This document shows positions 18,097 to 26,389 of a stretch of 64,000 nucleotides of DNA, in pieces (the stretch's first letter is position 1; every line of letters starts with the position of its first letter). The stretch spans positions 1 to 64,000 of the forward strand of contig NZ_JACJOO010000084.1 of the NCBI RefSeq assembly GCF_014695575.1, written 5' to 3'. Under the pieces are notes generated by a model. The model was not told where the DNA came from. It worked only from the letters and a program-made list of their open reading frames with translations, and searched no databases. The position numbers and the translations under genes were made by a program. This DNA comes from Leptolyngbya sp. FACHB-8. Its GTDB lineage: Bacteria > Cyanobacteriota > Cyanobacteriia > Elainellales > Elainellaceae.

Positions 18097-19152
18097 ATGC
18101 TGCTGTTCCTGGGCGCTCTGATTCTGCTAATTGTTTTCGTTGATGTTCTGGTCACCACGTTAATTCTGGGGGGCGGTGGTCCTTTGACCAATCGCATTTT
18201 GGGTAAAATCTGGAGGTTTGTGCTCCGGATCCATCACTGGCATCCGAATCATCATCTGCTTTTTCTGATTAGTTGGCTGTTGCTCATTTTCACAGCCTGG
18301 CTCTGGTTTTCCCTGGCATTTCTGGGATGGTGCCTCATTTTTAGCTCCTCCGATCAGGCACTGGTGAAAGCCTCTACGGGGGAATATGCCAACCTCTGGG
18401 AACGCATCTATTTCGTCCTCTACACCCTTTCAACCCTGGGCCTGGGGGACTTTGAGCCGAGCAATACCTTCTGGCAATTTGCAACAGCGATCGCCTCCAT
18501 CAGTGGTTTCGCCTTACTCTCGCTGATCATCACCTACCTGTTGCCGGTTGTTTCTGCTGCAACCAATAAGCGGCAACTGGCCCTCTACATTTCATCTCTG
18601 GGCGGCACTCCCGAAGAAATTCTCACTCGTGCCTGGAATGGGAAAGATTTTGGACAGCTCAACCAGCACTTCATTAGTCTTACGTCACAAATTACCTTGC
18701 TGGGTGAGCAGCATGTGACCTACCCCATTCTGTATTACTTCCATAGTGCGGAGCGATCGCGCTCCTTCGCTCTCAGTCTGGTAGCTCTAGATGAGGCCCT
18801 GACACTGCTGAGCTATGGGGTTAGCACCAGCGTTCGCCCTGACCCTGCCAGCATTGGCCCCCTCCGCCGTGCCAATGCCTCCTTCCTTAAAACTCTCACC
18901 TCTGCTTATCTCAAGCCATCCAGGCATTGCCTTCCACCTCCTTCCCTGGAGGAGTTGCGGGCCTACGGCATCCCAACCGTCAGCCACCATAAATTTGAAG
19001 AAGCCCTCGAAATGCTAGAGCTACGGCGACGAGCCCTTCTCACACTGATCTGGGAGGACGGCTGGCCCTCGAATGCGGCGAAGCCTTTACACACCCTTAG
19101 CCGAGCCAACGATTTAGATGACGACTTCTCTATTAAAGAGGTGTTGCCGTAG
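18097..19152 (+). CDS. Ion channel protein with one pore loop
   Basis: A 351-residue membrane protein related to bacterial two-transmembrane (Ion_trans_2) potassium channel family proteins. Hydrophobic segments are near residues 1-25, 52-82 and 125-152. A pore helix and filter-like stretch, LYTLSTLGLGDFEPSN near 108-123, lies before the last membrane segment. The filter is TLGLGD, not the TVGYG of classical K+ channels, so ion selectivity is uncertain. The remaining 200 residues form a soluble alpha-helical domain without RCK motifs (no GxGxxG). A regulatory or mechanosensing role is possible but unproven. It stands alone on the plus strand. Confidence 0.75.
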   Translation: MLLFLGALILLIVFVDVLVTTLILGGGGPLTNRILGKIWRFVLRIHHWHPNHHLLFLISWLLLIFTAWLWFSLAFLGWCLIFSSSDQALVKASTGEYANLWERIYFVLYTLSTLGLGDFEPSNTFWQFATAIASISGFALLSLIITYLLPVVSAATNKRQLALYISSLGGTPEEILTRAWNGKDFGQLNQHFISLTSQITLLGEQHVTYPILYYFHSAERSRSFALSLVALDEALTLLSYGVSTSVRPDPASIGPLRRANASFLKTLTSAYLKPSRHCLPPPSLEELRAYGIPTVSHHKFEEALEMLELRRRALLTLIWEDGWPSNAAKPLHTLSRANDLDDDFSIKEVLP

Positions 19153-19251
19153 AAACCTTCACGCTTAAAGCTGTGCTAGCTCAATCTTTATTTGCCTTCC
19201 CAATATTCTCTGGGTTAGGCTGAGACGAGAGACAGCTGAAGGGTATGGTCA

Positions 19252-19836
19252 ATGCCATCAAAGAGTGAACTCCAGGATCTGCTCAAAGAAAAATACGGCA
19301 TCAATAAGAATATTAGCCAGTCTCTAACAATAGAAGACTGTGAGCAAATTTTAGGCATTCTACAAAACCAGCCTAGCGCCACAAGACTGGTCGAATCGTT
19401 TATCTCTAAAAACTCAGATTTGAGCCAAAAGAATCGGAACTTTGGCGCATTACGAAGCCAAGCCGAGAAAAAGCTGGAAAAGCTTCAATTAGAGTATCAG
19501 GAACTAGAGAAGAATATTGCAGACTTAGAGCTAGCGAAGGAATCTTTAGGCGATCGCCGACAGCAACTTTTGCAAGACCATCAGTCTCTCGAATCTGAAA
19601 TTAATGGCCTGATGGCCCAGAATCAGGAGCTTTCCTCAAAAGTCACATTTTTAAGCACTCAAAATAATGAGCTGGTAGAGGCAAATCTACAGCTCAAAAA
19701 AGATAATAAAGACTTGAAAAATGTAGTTGACCAAATTCGTCTGAAACTCGCCCAGGATATTAATCTGCTATTGCAATATGAGGACAGCGAGATTCGTAAG
19801 GCGATGATTCGGCTGTTCCGATGGACTTTGGGTTAG
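19252..19836 (+). CDS. Coiled-coil protein, first gene of an HNH cassette
   Basis: A 194-residue protein. Residues about 1-60 form a short globular region beginning MPSKSELQDLLKEKYGINK. Residues about 60-165 are a long predicted coiled coil with heptads of Leu and Glu/Lys/Gln (KLEKLQLEYQELEKNIADLE). The tail has a basic RKAMIRLFRWTLG end. I do not recognise a family. The next gene's frame overlaps its last codons or starts 11 bp after its stop, and the HNH nuclease follows, so the three are probably one operon. It could be a structural or partner subunit; that is inference. Confidence 0.7.
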   Translation: MPSKSELQDLLKEKYGINKNISQSLTIEDCEQILGILQNQPSATRLVESFISKNSDLSQKNRNFGALRSQAEKKLEKLQLEYQELEKNIADLELAKESLGDRRQQLLQDHQSLESEINGLMAQNQELSSKVTFLSTQNNELVEANLQLKKDNKDLKNVVDQIRLKLAQDINLLLQYEDSEIRKAMIRLFRWTLG

Positions 19837-19847
19837 AAGCTGGCCCT

Positions 19848-20261
19848 ATGAAACCTAAGCAAAGCAAAAAACGATCGTTTAGCGGCATGAGTTATCGCGA
19901 TGTACAGCGATCTAACTCGAATCGCAAGAGTAAGCTGCCTAAACAACAGCAAAAATGGTTAAAGGAAAGTGGTTATCGAAATGTAGGCTGGGACAACATC
20001 ATTCAGCTTTACCAGAAGATTAATGAGCTACTAGCAGAACCCGACTCTGATGAGCCGACCCTGGAGGAGCTGTTCCTAAAAGCTGATCAGATTGGCAATA
20101 AATATCAGACTCCTGAGGAAATTGAAGCATTTCAACAGCAGCTGTCTACAGAGGTTGAAGCGATCGCTGACACTATCGATCGCCAATTTCCTGACACCGA
20201 AATTGAGTCCATCGATTACGGCAAACAGGCCAAGCCCACTACAAGGCGAAAGCGTTCTTAA
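19848..20261 (+). CDS. Small basic protein, second gene of the HNH cassette
   Basis: A 137-residue protein with a highly basic N-terminus (MKPKQSKKRSFSGMSYRDVQ, then RKSKLPKQQQKW) and a basic KPTTRRKRS tail around an acidic helical middle. This charge pattern could suit nucleic acid binding but no family is recognised. The frame opens with an ATG at 19821 that overlaps the previous gene by 16 bp; the ATG at 19848 is an alternative and is used here. The HNH gene starts 32 bp after the stop. Confidence 0.65.
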   Translation: MKPKQSKKRSFSGMSYRDVQRSNSNRKSKLPKQQQKWLKESGYRNVGWDNIIQLYQKINELLAEPDSDEPTLEELFLKADQIGNKYQTPEEIEAFQQQLSTEVEAIADTIDRQFPDTEIESIDYGKQAKPTTRRKRS

Positions 20262-20293
20262 TTGTCTTCCAATTACAGCCTCTCAGCAAAGCT

Positions 20294-20746
20294 ATGGATT
20301 TGAACGACAAAAAGCTGGAAGATCTATTCAAGATAGCTGACAAAGTTGGCAAGCGACGCTATCACAAATTGACCCAACAAGACTTTGAGGATTATCGCCA
20401 ATTTGACCGTTGGCGTTATGTAAATGGCGATAGCGAATGCGGCACAACACCTGAAAGCAAGCAATGGGTTAAGGACAACTCTGAGCGGCTGTGCCCCATC
20501 TGTGGTTATCGTTTTAGCGATCGCGATGGCCGCACCATTGACCACAAGTTGCCCCGTGCCCAATACCCCTGGCTCTCCCTAGAATTCAAAAACTTCTGGG
20601 TCATTTGCCGCATTTGCAACCAGGAAAAAGGCGAGATGCACTGGTACGAATATGAGCACTATATTTTTGTTCATCATCGCGATCGCTACGATGAAGTGCG
20701 ATTTGCTCGTCCAACACAGTTGTTGCGATCGCTGAAGCAGGGCTGA
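20294..20746 (+). CDS. HNH endonuclease
   Basis: A 150-residue protein with a treble-clef HNH nuclease core. CPIC near residue 68 and CRIC near 103 form a zinc site. GRTIDHKLPRAQ between them carries the conserved Asp-His, and FKNFWVICRICNQEKGEMHW provides the asparagine and lysine end of the motif. The N-terminal 60 residues are charged and lack a known targeting domain. Small HNH proteins act as nicking or double-strand nucleases in phage defence, restriction, homing or DNA repair. The upstream coiled-coil and basic genes lie close by, which suggests a three-gene unit. No methyltransferase is adjacent. Confidence 0.85.
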   Translation: MDLNDKKLEDLFKIADKVGKRRYHKLTQQDFEDYRQFDRWRYVNGDSECGTTPESKQWVKDNSERLCPICGYRFSDRDGRTIDHKLPRAQYPWLSLEFKNFWVICRICNQEKGEMHWYEYEHYIFVHHRDRYDEVRFARPTQLLRSLKQG

Positions 20747-20777
20747 GTTTGCCATCGAGCATGGAAGTAACCGTGGG

Positions 20778-21470
20778 TTACGTAGCGGCGATCGCTCTCC
20801 GCTGGTAGGTCAGCTTATGAACCACATCTACCCAATGCACCCCCTCCAGGTTAGGAAACACTAGATGGGCTGCTCCAACCCGTTCTTCAGGGCCAAGACC
20901 AACCACCCACATACCTGCTCGTAGAGCTGCTTCGACACCTGAGGCAGCATCTTCTACCACCAAGCAGTTAGCCGGATCAAGGCCAAGCTGAGTGGCTGCA
21001 TACAGGAAAATATCGGGAGTGGGTTTAGACTGGGTAACGCAGGAACCATCGCCGATTACATCTAGAAATTCAGCAATGCCCAGTCGTTGGACCACGGCCC
21101 GCGCATTCCGACTAGCTGACCCAAGTGCCATCCGAACCCCTGCTGCTCGTAGTTCTGTTAGCAAGGGCAGTACCCCCGGCAACACATGATCCAGCGTCAT
21201 GTTCTGGCTTAACTCCAGGTAATAGCGATTCTTTCGCTCCATCATGGATTGGAAGGTTTCGTCCCCCACCTCTCGACCCTGTAGCACCAGGCGCAATGAC
21301 TCGCCCCGCGTCAGCCCTCGCAGGGCTTCGTTGGCTTCCCGATCGAAGGGGATGCCCTCTTCGTCGGCTAGTTGCTTCCATGACAGGTAGTGAAATTCCA
21401 ACGTATCCGTCAACACACCGTCGAGGTCAAAAATAACCGCCTGGATAGGGAAAGAAGGGGACTTAGTCAT
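20778..21470 (-). CDS. pgmB: Beta-phosphoglucomutase-like HAD hydrolase
   Basis: A 230-residue HAD superfamily enzyme. FDLDGVLTDT near residue 14 has the nucleophile and the acid-base aspartate, and TDTLEFHYLSWKQLADE with GLTRGESL matches the beta-phosphoglucomutase cap region. GSASRNA near 117 is motif II, a lysine in SKPTPDIF near 148 is motif III, and VVEDAASGVEAA near 170 is motif IV. Beta-phosphoglucomutase converts beta-glucose 1-phosphate to glucose 6-phosphate after disaccharide phosphorolysis. No phosphorylase gene is beside it, so a related sugar-phosphate role is possible. It converges with the HNH gene, 31 bp apart. Confidence 0.87.
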   Translation of the reverse strand: MTKSPSFPIQAVIFDLDGVLTDTLEFHYLSWKQLADEEGIPFDREANEALRGLTRGESLRLVLQGREVGDETFQSMMERKNRYYLELSQNMTLDHVLPGVLPLLTELRAAGVRMALGSASRNARAVVQRLGIAEFLDVIGDGSCVTQSKPTPDIFLYAATQLGLDPANCLVVEDAASGVEAALRAGMWVVGLGPEERVGAAHLVFPNLEGVHWVDVVHKLTYQRRAIAAT

Positions 21471-21845
21471 AGGGTTCGAGGTTTCCTTGAAGTGTCCCTA
21501 GTGTATATATCGAACTCGAGGATTTGCCCACGCCAATGGAGTCTGAAGAAGGTGCAACCCATGATTAGGTCACATGGGGCGGACGATAGGCTTTGCTCCA
21601 AGCGAATGCCCGCCAGCCTCCCAGATCTACCAGGGTCGTATACATGAAATGTTCGTAGGCTTGATCAATCTTATTCACGGTACAGATCAGAATAGCGCTA
21701 ACGGATGAACTGAAAGATGATCCGTAAGGATGATCCGTGCGTGATTCATAGTCGTTCTAGTTAGTTTTCAGGATTTGCGAGCCGTATCCTTTAGTTTGAT
21801 CAATAAAGGTGGCTTGATGTAATAGATACATTCACAATACTCTGG
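21471..21845. other. Upstream region of the HAD gene
   Basis: This segment contains the pgmB promoter. Around 21703-21735 the words GGATGA and GATGATCCGTAAGGATGATCCG form a small direct repeat. No gene or RNA is supported. Confidence 0.4.
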
Positions 21846-21915
21846 ACAGTTTTTCTAAAGCCTTTGATTTTGCGTACGCTAAGGATACGCAAAATCAAAG
21901 GCTTTAGAAAAACTG
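21846..21915. repeat. 70-bp near-perfect palindrome
   Basis: Arms of about 31 bp start ACAGTTTTTCTAAAGCC and meet around a CGCTAAGG loop. It lies between the rhodanese gene and pgmB (both minus strand) and could be a terminator for the rhodanese transcript or another palindromic element. No second copy is seen. Confidence 0.75.
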
Positions 21916-21949
21916 TATCGGTCTGTTCCAAAACCTGATACCAAGCAAA

Positions 21950-22018
21950 TATAAAGCGGCACAGGATGGGAGGTGTGGGACGCCGCACCATACTTCTCAT
22001 TCTGTACCGCTTCATATA
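21950..22018. repeat. Imperfect inverted repeat near the rhodanese 3' end
   Basis: ATATAAAGCGGCACAGGATG and CATTCTGTACCGCTTCATAT pair with a few mismatches around a GACGCC centre. It is 31 bp from the rhodanese stop codon. Confidence 0.55.
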
Positions 22019-22049
22019 AAAACGGGATGACGTCGATTGCCAAGAGCGG

Positions 22050-22472
22050 TTAACTCGAACGCCCTCTGATATCTCCGTTCAGTAGCAATCCCCAAAGCCA
22101 GTTGTAAGGATGGACGAATTTTGCGGGTTGACCTGCCTGGACGATCGCCCGCCCTTCATTGGCCCACTGAAATATCGATCCCTCCAAGTTCACAGCTTGA
22201 GTAAATCCCGCCGCCCGCAACTGTTCCACCAGGCGGGCTGAGCGGTAACCGACAGAGCAGTAGACGACCAGAGGTGTATCCAGGGATAAATCCATAGCAC
22301 GCACCGAATCCAGATTGGGTGTGTAATAGGCATGGGGCAGATGGCTGACGGCAAACTCCTCAGGACGACGAACATCCAGCAGAATAGGAGCAGGTTGTGT
22401 ACCCGACTGGAGCCACGCTGCCAGGGATGTTGTCGAAATGGCAGGGGCGTTAGGAAATTTATTGTGGATCAT
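22050..22472 (-). CDS. Rhodanese-like domain protein
   Basis: A 140-residue single rhodanese domain. PILLDVRRPEEFAVSHLPHA near residue 30-49 and VVYCSVGYRSARLVEQL near 70 give the active-site loop C-S-V-G-Y-R with a Cys nucleophile that would carry a persulfide. Rhodaneses transfer sulfur from thiosulfate or other donors; single-domain ones can also act in signalling or sulfur delivery. The C-terminus ends in PYNWLWGLLLNGDIRGRSS. The frame is open 19 codons further upstream (to 22529). DUF547 is divergent with 92 bp between starts. Confidence 0.85.
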   Translation of the reverse strand: MIHNKFPNAPAISTTSLAAWLQSGTQPAPILLDVRRPEEFAVSHLPHAYYTPNLDSVRAMDLSLDTPLVVYCSVGYRSARLVEQLRAAGFTQAVNLEGSIFQWANEGRAIVQAGQPAKFVHPYNWLWGLLLNGDIRGRSS

Positions 22473-22564
22473 CCGTTTCACGGATTTCCAGGCCTGGTGT
22501 CGGAGGAAGTGGAGGGGCGATCGCACCATACACGGTTTAATGCAGGTAGATTAGAACACTCATC

Positions 22565-23263
22565 ATGGTTAATTTTGCCCTCCTGGATGCATTACTCAAA
22601 GCCTACGTAGACGGAGAAGGCCGCGTCAATTATGGCCGCTGGCAGCGAGAAGCTCAGACCGATTTACGGCAATGGTTAGCGTCAGTACAGCCCATTTCCC
22701 TATCTGACCTTTCTGCCGATACCCAACTGGCTTTGCTGATCAACCTTTACAACGCGCTGGTGATTGAACAAGTGTTGATGCGCTATCCAACTAATTCAAT
22801 CCTGCCCAAGTTCCTGGGAGTACCGAATTGGTTAGCATTTTTGCGATTTTTTGAGCGATCGCGCTTCTCCCTCAACAACCAATCGTTGAGCCTCAACAAG
22901 ATTGAACATGGCATTCTGCGGCAACACTTTACCGAACCGCGCATCCACTTTGCCCTGGTATGCGCGGCGGTCGGCTGCCCGCTCTTGCGTAGCGGCGCAT
23001 ACTGGGCTGACCGGGTGCAAGAGCAACTGGAGGAGGATGCTCAGCGGTTCATCCACAATCCTGCCAAAGTGCGCTACGATGCCGATTCTCGAACGCTCTA
23101 TTGCAGCAAAATTCTCAAGTGGTATGGCAAGGATTTCCTGAAGGTGGCTCCGTCTATCCCGGCTTATATTCAGCGCTATCTTTCGGGTGTAGAGATTCCT
23201 GAAACGGCGACAGTGCGCTATTTGCCGTACGATTGGAGCCTGAATCAGCGAACCTCATCGTAG
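22565..23263 (+). CDS. DUF547 family protein
   Basis: A 232-residue protein of the DUF547 family. AFWINLYNA-like LALLINLYNALVIEQVL appears near residue 58-74, LSLNKIEHGILRQHF near 106-120, and HFALVCAAVGCPLLRSGAY near 127-145 with a conserved cysteine. The fold is papain-like in some members, but no activity is established. No signal peptide is visible. Its 3' end overlaps the glycosyltransferase gene on the other strand by 19 bp. The function is unknown. Confidence 0.88.
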   Translation: MVNFALLDALLKAYVDGEGRVNYGRWQREAQTDLRQWLASVQPISLSDLSADTQLALLINLYNALVIEQVLMRYPTNSILPKFLGVPNWLAFLRFFERSRFSLNNQSLSLNKIEHGILRQHFTEPRIHFALVCAAVGCPLLRSGAYWADRVQEQLEEDAQRFIHNPAKVRYDADSRTLYCSKILKWYGKDFLKVAPSIPAYIQRYLSGVEIPETATVRYLPYDWSLNQRTSS

Positions 23264-23976
23264 AATCGCTTCAAGGTTTTAGCCGGCACTCCAAATCCCC
23301 ACAAGAAGCCAATCATGGCATAGATGAAATTCGCCTTAAGTGGCCCCCAATAGGCAACCCGGCGATCGCTCGACTGCACCACTCGATTCAACTGCTGTAT
23401 GGGTCCCAGACGGCACAATTTGAGGCATAAATCGGCCTCTTCCAGAATGGGCATTTCTGTATCAAACCCACCACAGGCCAGAAAATCCTCTCGCCGACAA
23501 AACATTACCTGATCGCCAAATAAAAGCCGCAGACCGTTGCGAAAGAACAGATGGGGACGAAATAACAGAGGAGCGTAGTAGGTTTTTAAGCTGTTATGCA
23601 GCGTGATACCCCAACGCGTGACATGGGTACCCGCCATGATGGAGATGAAACCTCCGCAGGCGATCGCCCCCTCCGCCAGAGCCTTATCCACCAGCACCAC
23701 CAAATCATCTGGCACCAGGGTATCGGCATGGACAAAGCAGAGAAAATCTCCGGTGGCGTGGGTTGCCCCCAAGTTCATCTGAGTGGAGCGTTGGGCTCGA
23801 TTCGAGTGCAGAACTGTAGCGGAGAATTGGGCGGCGATCGCTACGGTTTCATCATCACTCCCCCCATCCACTACCAGGATTTCCTGCGGCGGTGGTTGCA
23901 GAATGCTCAAGCACCGCAGCGTCCGTTCCAGGCAGCGCGCCTCATTCAATGTGGGGATAATGATTGAAACACCCAT
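23245..23976 (-). CDS. TIGR04283-type family 2 glycosyltransferase
   Basis: A 243-residue GT-A enzyme. SIIIPTLNEARCLERTL at the N-terminus, LVVDGGSDDET near 36, HADT (DxD-like) near 87, and GDQVMFCRREDFLACGGFD near 155-173 with EEADLCLKL near 180 match the TIGR04283 family, which has been linked to arsenosugar synthesis in cyanobacteria. C-terminal hydrophobic WGPLKANFIYAMIGFLWGFG may contact the membrane. I chose the ATG at 23976; the frame opens 18 bp upstream. The UbiG-like methyltransferase begins only 23 bp away, divergently. An arsenosugar role is not proven because no arsM is in the window. Confidence 0.82.
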   Translation of the reverse strand: MGVSIIIPTLNEARCLERTLRCLSILQPPPQEILVVDGGSDDETVAIAAQFSATVLHSNRAQRSTQMNLGATHATGDFLCFVHADTLVPDDLVVLVDKALAEGAIACGGFISIMAGTHVTRWGITLHNSLKTYYAPLLFRPHLFFRNGLRLLFGDQVMFCRREDFLACGGFDTEMPILEEADLCLKLCRLGPIQQLNRVVQSSDRRVAYWGPLKANFIYAMIGFLWGFGVPAKTLKRFYDEVR

Positions 23977-23999
23977 CGTTTCTCCTCGTCCCATTTACA

Positions 24000-24746
24000 A
24001 TGCCGCGAACTCAAATTACCCGTAACGATCTAAGCTTCTACGATACGCAGGCTGCCCATTGGTGGGATGAAACCGCCAAAATTTACCCTCTCCGTCGTCT
24101 CAACCCCCTGAGATTCCAATATTTTGATCGCTTCGTCCCCAACTGGAATGGCTTGCACGTGCTGGACGTAGGCTGCGGAGGCGGTTATACCTGCGAGTTT
24201 TTAGCTCATCGGGGCGCTAAGGTTTGGGGCATTGATCAATCCGCCGCATGTATTCAGGCAGCCCAGGCCCACGCAGATCAGGAGCGTTTGCCGATTGCCT
24301 ATCAGCATGGTGTTGGGGAACAACTGCCGTGGGGCGATCGCACCTTCGACATCGTCACCTGTGTCGATGTGCTGGAACATGTAGACAGCCCCACCAGCAC
24401 ACTGGCAGAGATCCGTCGTGTCCTTAAACCGGGCGGACTGTTCTGTTTTGACACCCTCAATCGTACCTGGCAGTCTCGCCTGGTGATGATCTGGCTTTTG
24501 GAGGATTTATTGAAAGAAATTCCTCAAGGAATTCATGATTGGAAGAAGTTCATCACCCCAGAAGAACTGACCCAGTTGTTGCAACAACAAGCTTTTTCAA
24601 GCATCTCTTTCAACGGTTTTAACCTGTTTGGCAGTAATCCCCTGGAATACTTCACCACCCTCCGTCACTACTGGAAAACTGGCAATTTTCGCATTCGCTT
24701 TGATGACGATACGTCAGTTATGTATATCGGCACCGCAAAGGTTTAA
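24000..24746 (+). CDS. UbiG-like class I SAM methyltransferase
   Basis: A 248-residue methyltransferase of the 3-demethylubiquinone O-methyltransferase type. FYDTQAAHWWDETAKIYPL is near the start. Motif I is VLDVGCGGGYTCEFLA near 49-64, the acidic loop is WGIDQS near 71, FDIVTCVDVLEHVDSP near 112 is motif II/post I, and LKPGGLFCFDTLNR near 140 is motif III. Cyanobacteria make plastoquinone rather than ubiquinone, so the true substrate is unclear. The frame is open further upstream but the ATG at 24000 gives the typical N-terminus and avoids the divergent glycosyltransferase gene. Pairing with that gene hints at a joint pathway. Confidence 0.83.
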   Translation: MPRTQITRNDLSFYDTQAAHWWDETAKIYPLRRLNPLRFQYFDRFVPNWNGLHVLDVGCGGGYTCEFLAHRGAKVWGIDQSAACIQAAQAHADQERLPIAYQHGVGEQLPWGDRTFDIVTCVDVLEHVDSPTSTLAEIRRVLKPGGLFCFDTLNRTWQSRLVMIWLLEDLLKEIPQGIHDWKKFITPEELTQLLQQQAFSSISFNGFNLFGSNPLEYFTTLRHYWKTGNFRIRFDDDTSVMYIGTAKV

Positions 24747-24752
24747 CCCCTT

Positions 24753-24853
24753 AGGGGTTTCTGCATAAGAATTTACCCAGGATGTTGTGCGTTGCCCGCT
24801 AAGCGGGCAACGCACAACATCCTGGGAGGTAATTTCATTGCTGGAAATCTCCT
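24753..24853. repeat. Family C palindromic element, copy C2
   Basis: The ends AGGGGTTTCTGCATAAG and GCTGGAAATCTCCT enclose a hairpin with arm GTTGTGCGTTGCCCGC. Compared with C1 and C3 the stem differs at paired positions, so pairing is kept. It begins 6 bp after the UbiG-like gene. Confidence 0.88.
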
Positions 24854-25126
24854 AAAGTTTGCTCACGTTTGAAGGCGGGGGATGCTTCACACCCTACCTT
24901 CAATACAGGTGAAGTGCTGCCGTGCAGCACTAGAGATATGAAGTCAGCACTAATCCTCCAACCACACACCATCCTCAATCCAAATATTTGCTATGCCTTC
25001 AGCCTAAAGAGGCACTTCACCCCTCTTAGAAAAGCCAAGATAATCAACAGTAAGAGGATTGCAGAAATCATAAATCCGATGGAATTTAGATGGCATCCTC
25101 CGCTATCTAACCTGGGTTAAACTGCT

Positions 25127-25960
25127 ATGAAAACACTGCGCCTATCATCTGGACAAGACATCCCCGTGCTAGGCATGGGAACCTGGCGCATGGGTGAAAA
25201 CCAGAAACAGCGATCATCCGAAGCCGATGCCCTTCGCTATGGCCTAGATCACGGCCTTACCCTGATCGACACCGCAGAAATGTATGGGGAAGGGGGAGCC
25301 GAAGAAGTGATCGCAGAGGCGATCGCCCATCGCCGCTCCGAGGTCTTCCTGGTGAGCAAGGTTTATCCCCATAATGCTTCGCGCAAGGGAGCGATCGCCG
25401 CCTGCGAGCGTAGTCTCAAACGCCTCAAAACTGACTATCTAGATCTCTACCTTCTCCACTGGCGTGGCTCCGTACCCCTGATCGAGACCCTCGCGGCCTT
25501 TCAAGAACTTCAGCAAGCTGGCAAAATTCGCAGCTACGGGGTGAGTAACTTTGACACCGAGGATATGCAGGAAGCCTGGCGGTTATCAGGAGGGCAGGCG
25601 ATCGCCACCAACCAGGTTCTCTATAATCTGATGCGCCGGGGCGGAGAATGGGATTTACTGCCCTGGTGTCGGCAGCACGGGGTTCCTATCATGGCCTACT
25701 CGCCCATTGAACAGGGGCGATTGCTACAGAAGCCCGCGTTGAAGGTGATCGCCGAGCAACGAGGAGTGAGTACGGCACAGGTAGCGATCGCCTGGCTCCT
25801 CCATCAACCTGATGTTATTGTCATTCCCAAAGCCAGCCGCATCAACCACATTGACGAGAACCTCGCCGCCCTTAACCTGACCCTCACCTCCGCAGAGCTA
25901 GAGTCATTGGAGGCAGCCTTTCCATCTCCAAAAGGCCCCACCCCCCTGGCTATGCTTTAA
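25127..25960 (+). CDS. Aldo/keto reductase
   Basis: A 277-residue NADP(H)-dependent AKR barrel enzyme that reduces aldehydes or ketones. The catalytic tetrad can be placed: Asp in LIDTAEMYGEG near residue 48, Tyr in the same stretch near 53, Lys in FLVSKVYPHNASRKG near 77 and His in LYLLHWRGSVPL near 110. RSYGVSNFDTED near 137 and the cofactor-binding VIVIPKASRINHIDENLAAL near 240-259 are also typical. The substrate cannot be read. It lies between two repeat-containing spacers, so it is probably a single-gene transcript. Confidence 0.93.
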   Translation: MKTLRLSSGQDIPVLGMGTWRMGENQKQRSSEADALRYGLDHGLTLIDTAEMYGEGGAEEVIAEAIAHRRSEVFLVSKVYPHNASRKGAIAACERSLKRLKTDYLDLYLLHWRGSVPLIETLAAFQELQQAGKIRSYGVSNFDTEDMQEAWRLSGGQAIATNQVLYNLMRRGGEWDLLPWCRQHGVPIMAYSPIEQGRLLQKPALKVIAEQRGVSTAQVAIAWLLHQPDVIVIPKASRINHIDENLAALNLTLTSAELESLEAAFPSPKGPTPLAML

Positions 25961-26082
25961 GCCTGGTGATGTGAGAGCAAAATACCGCACATCATCTCGC
26001 TATAGCCATTGAGGCTCTCATCACAGGATTTTCTTCCACCCTGAAAGCACAGGGAGAAAATTCCACTAGACGTGTTCTAAAA

Positions 26083-26181
26083 CTAGTACGCTGAGGCGTA
26101 AATATATAGCCTATTTTTCTGTGGGGGTGCTTCGCACCCCCACAGAAAAATAGGTTACGGGCTTAGGCCGTAGCTTACTAG
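26083..26181. repeat. Family D palindromic element, copy D2
   Basis: The ends CTAGTACGCTGAGGC and TAGGCCGTAGCTTACTAG are inverted repeats, with a hairpin arm CCTATTTTTCTGTGGGGG around TGCTTCGCA. A decayed short hairpin (AGGGTCATTTTTCGTG) follows at 26187-26227. Confidence 0.85.
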
Positions 26182-26389
26182 TTGAAAGGGTCATTTTTCG
26201 TGCGCTTCACACACAAAAATGGCCCATTTAACAGGCCCTAGGAAAGCAGATAGGTATGGGGGCAGTTCTTGCGAGACAAGGTTAACGTTGTGTACCCAAG
26301 AACATGCAAAATCAACCTTCTATGCAAGCTCTAAGGCGAGGAGAGAATTTCCCTAAAATCATTCCCCTTCAGACGTTTCATCCAGCACA

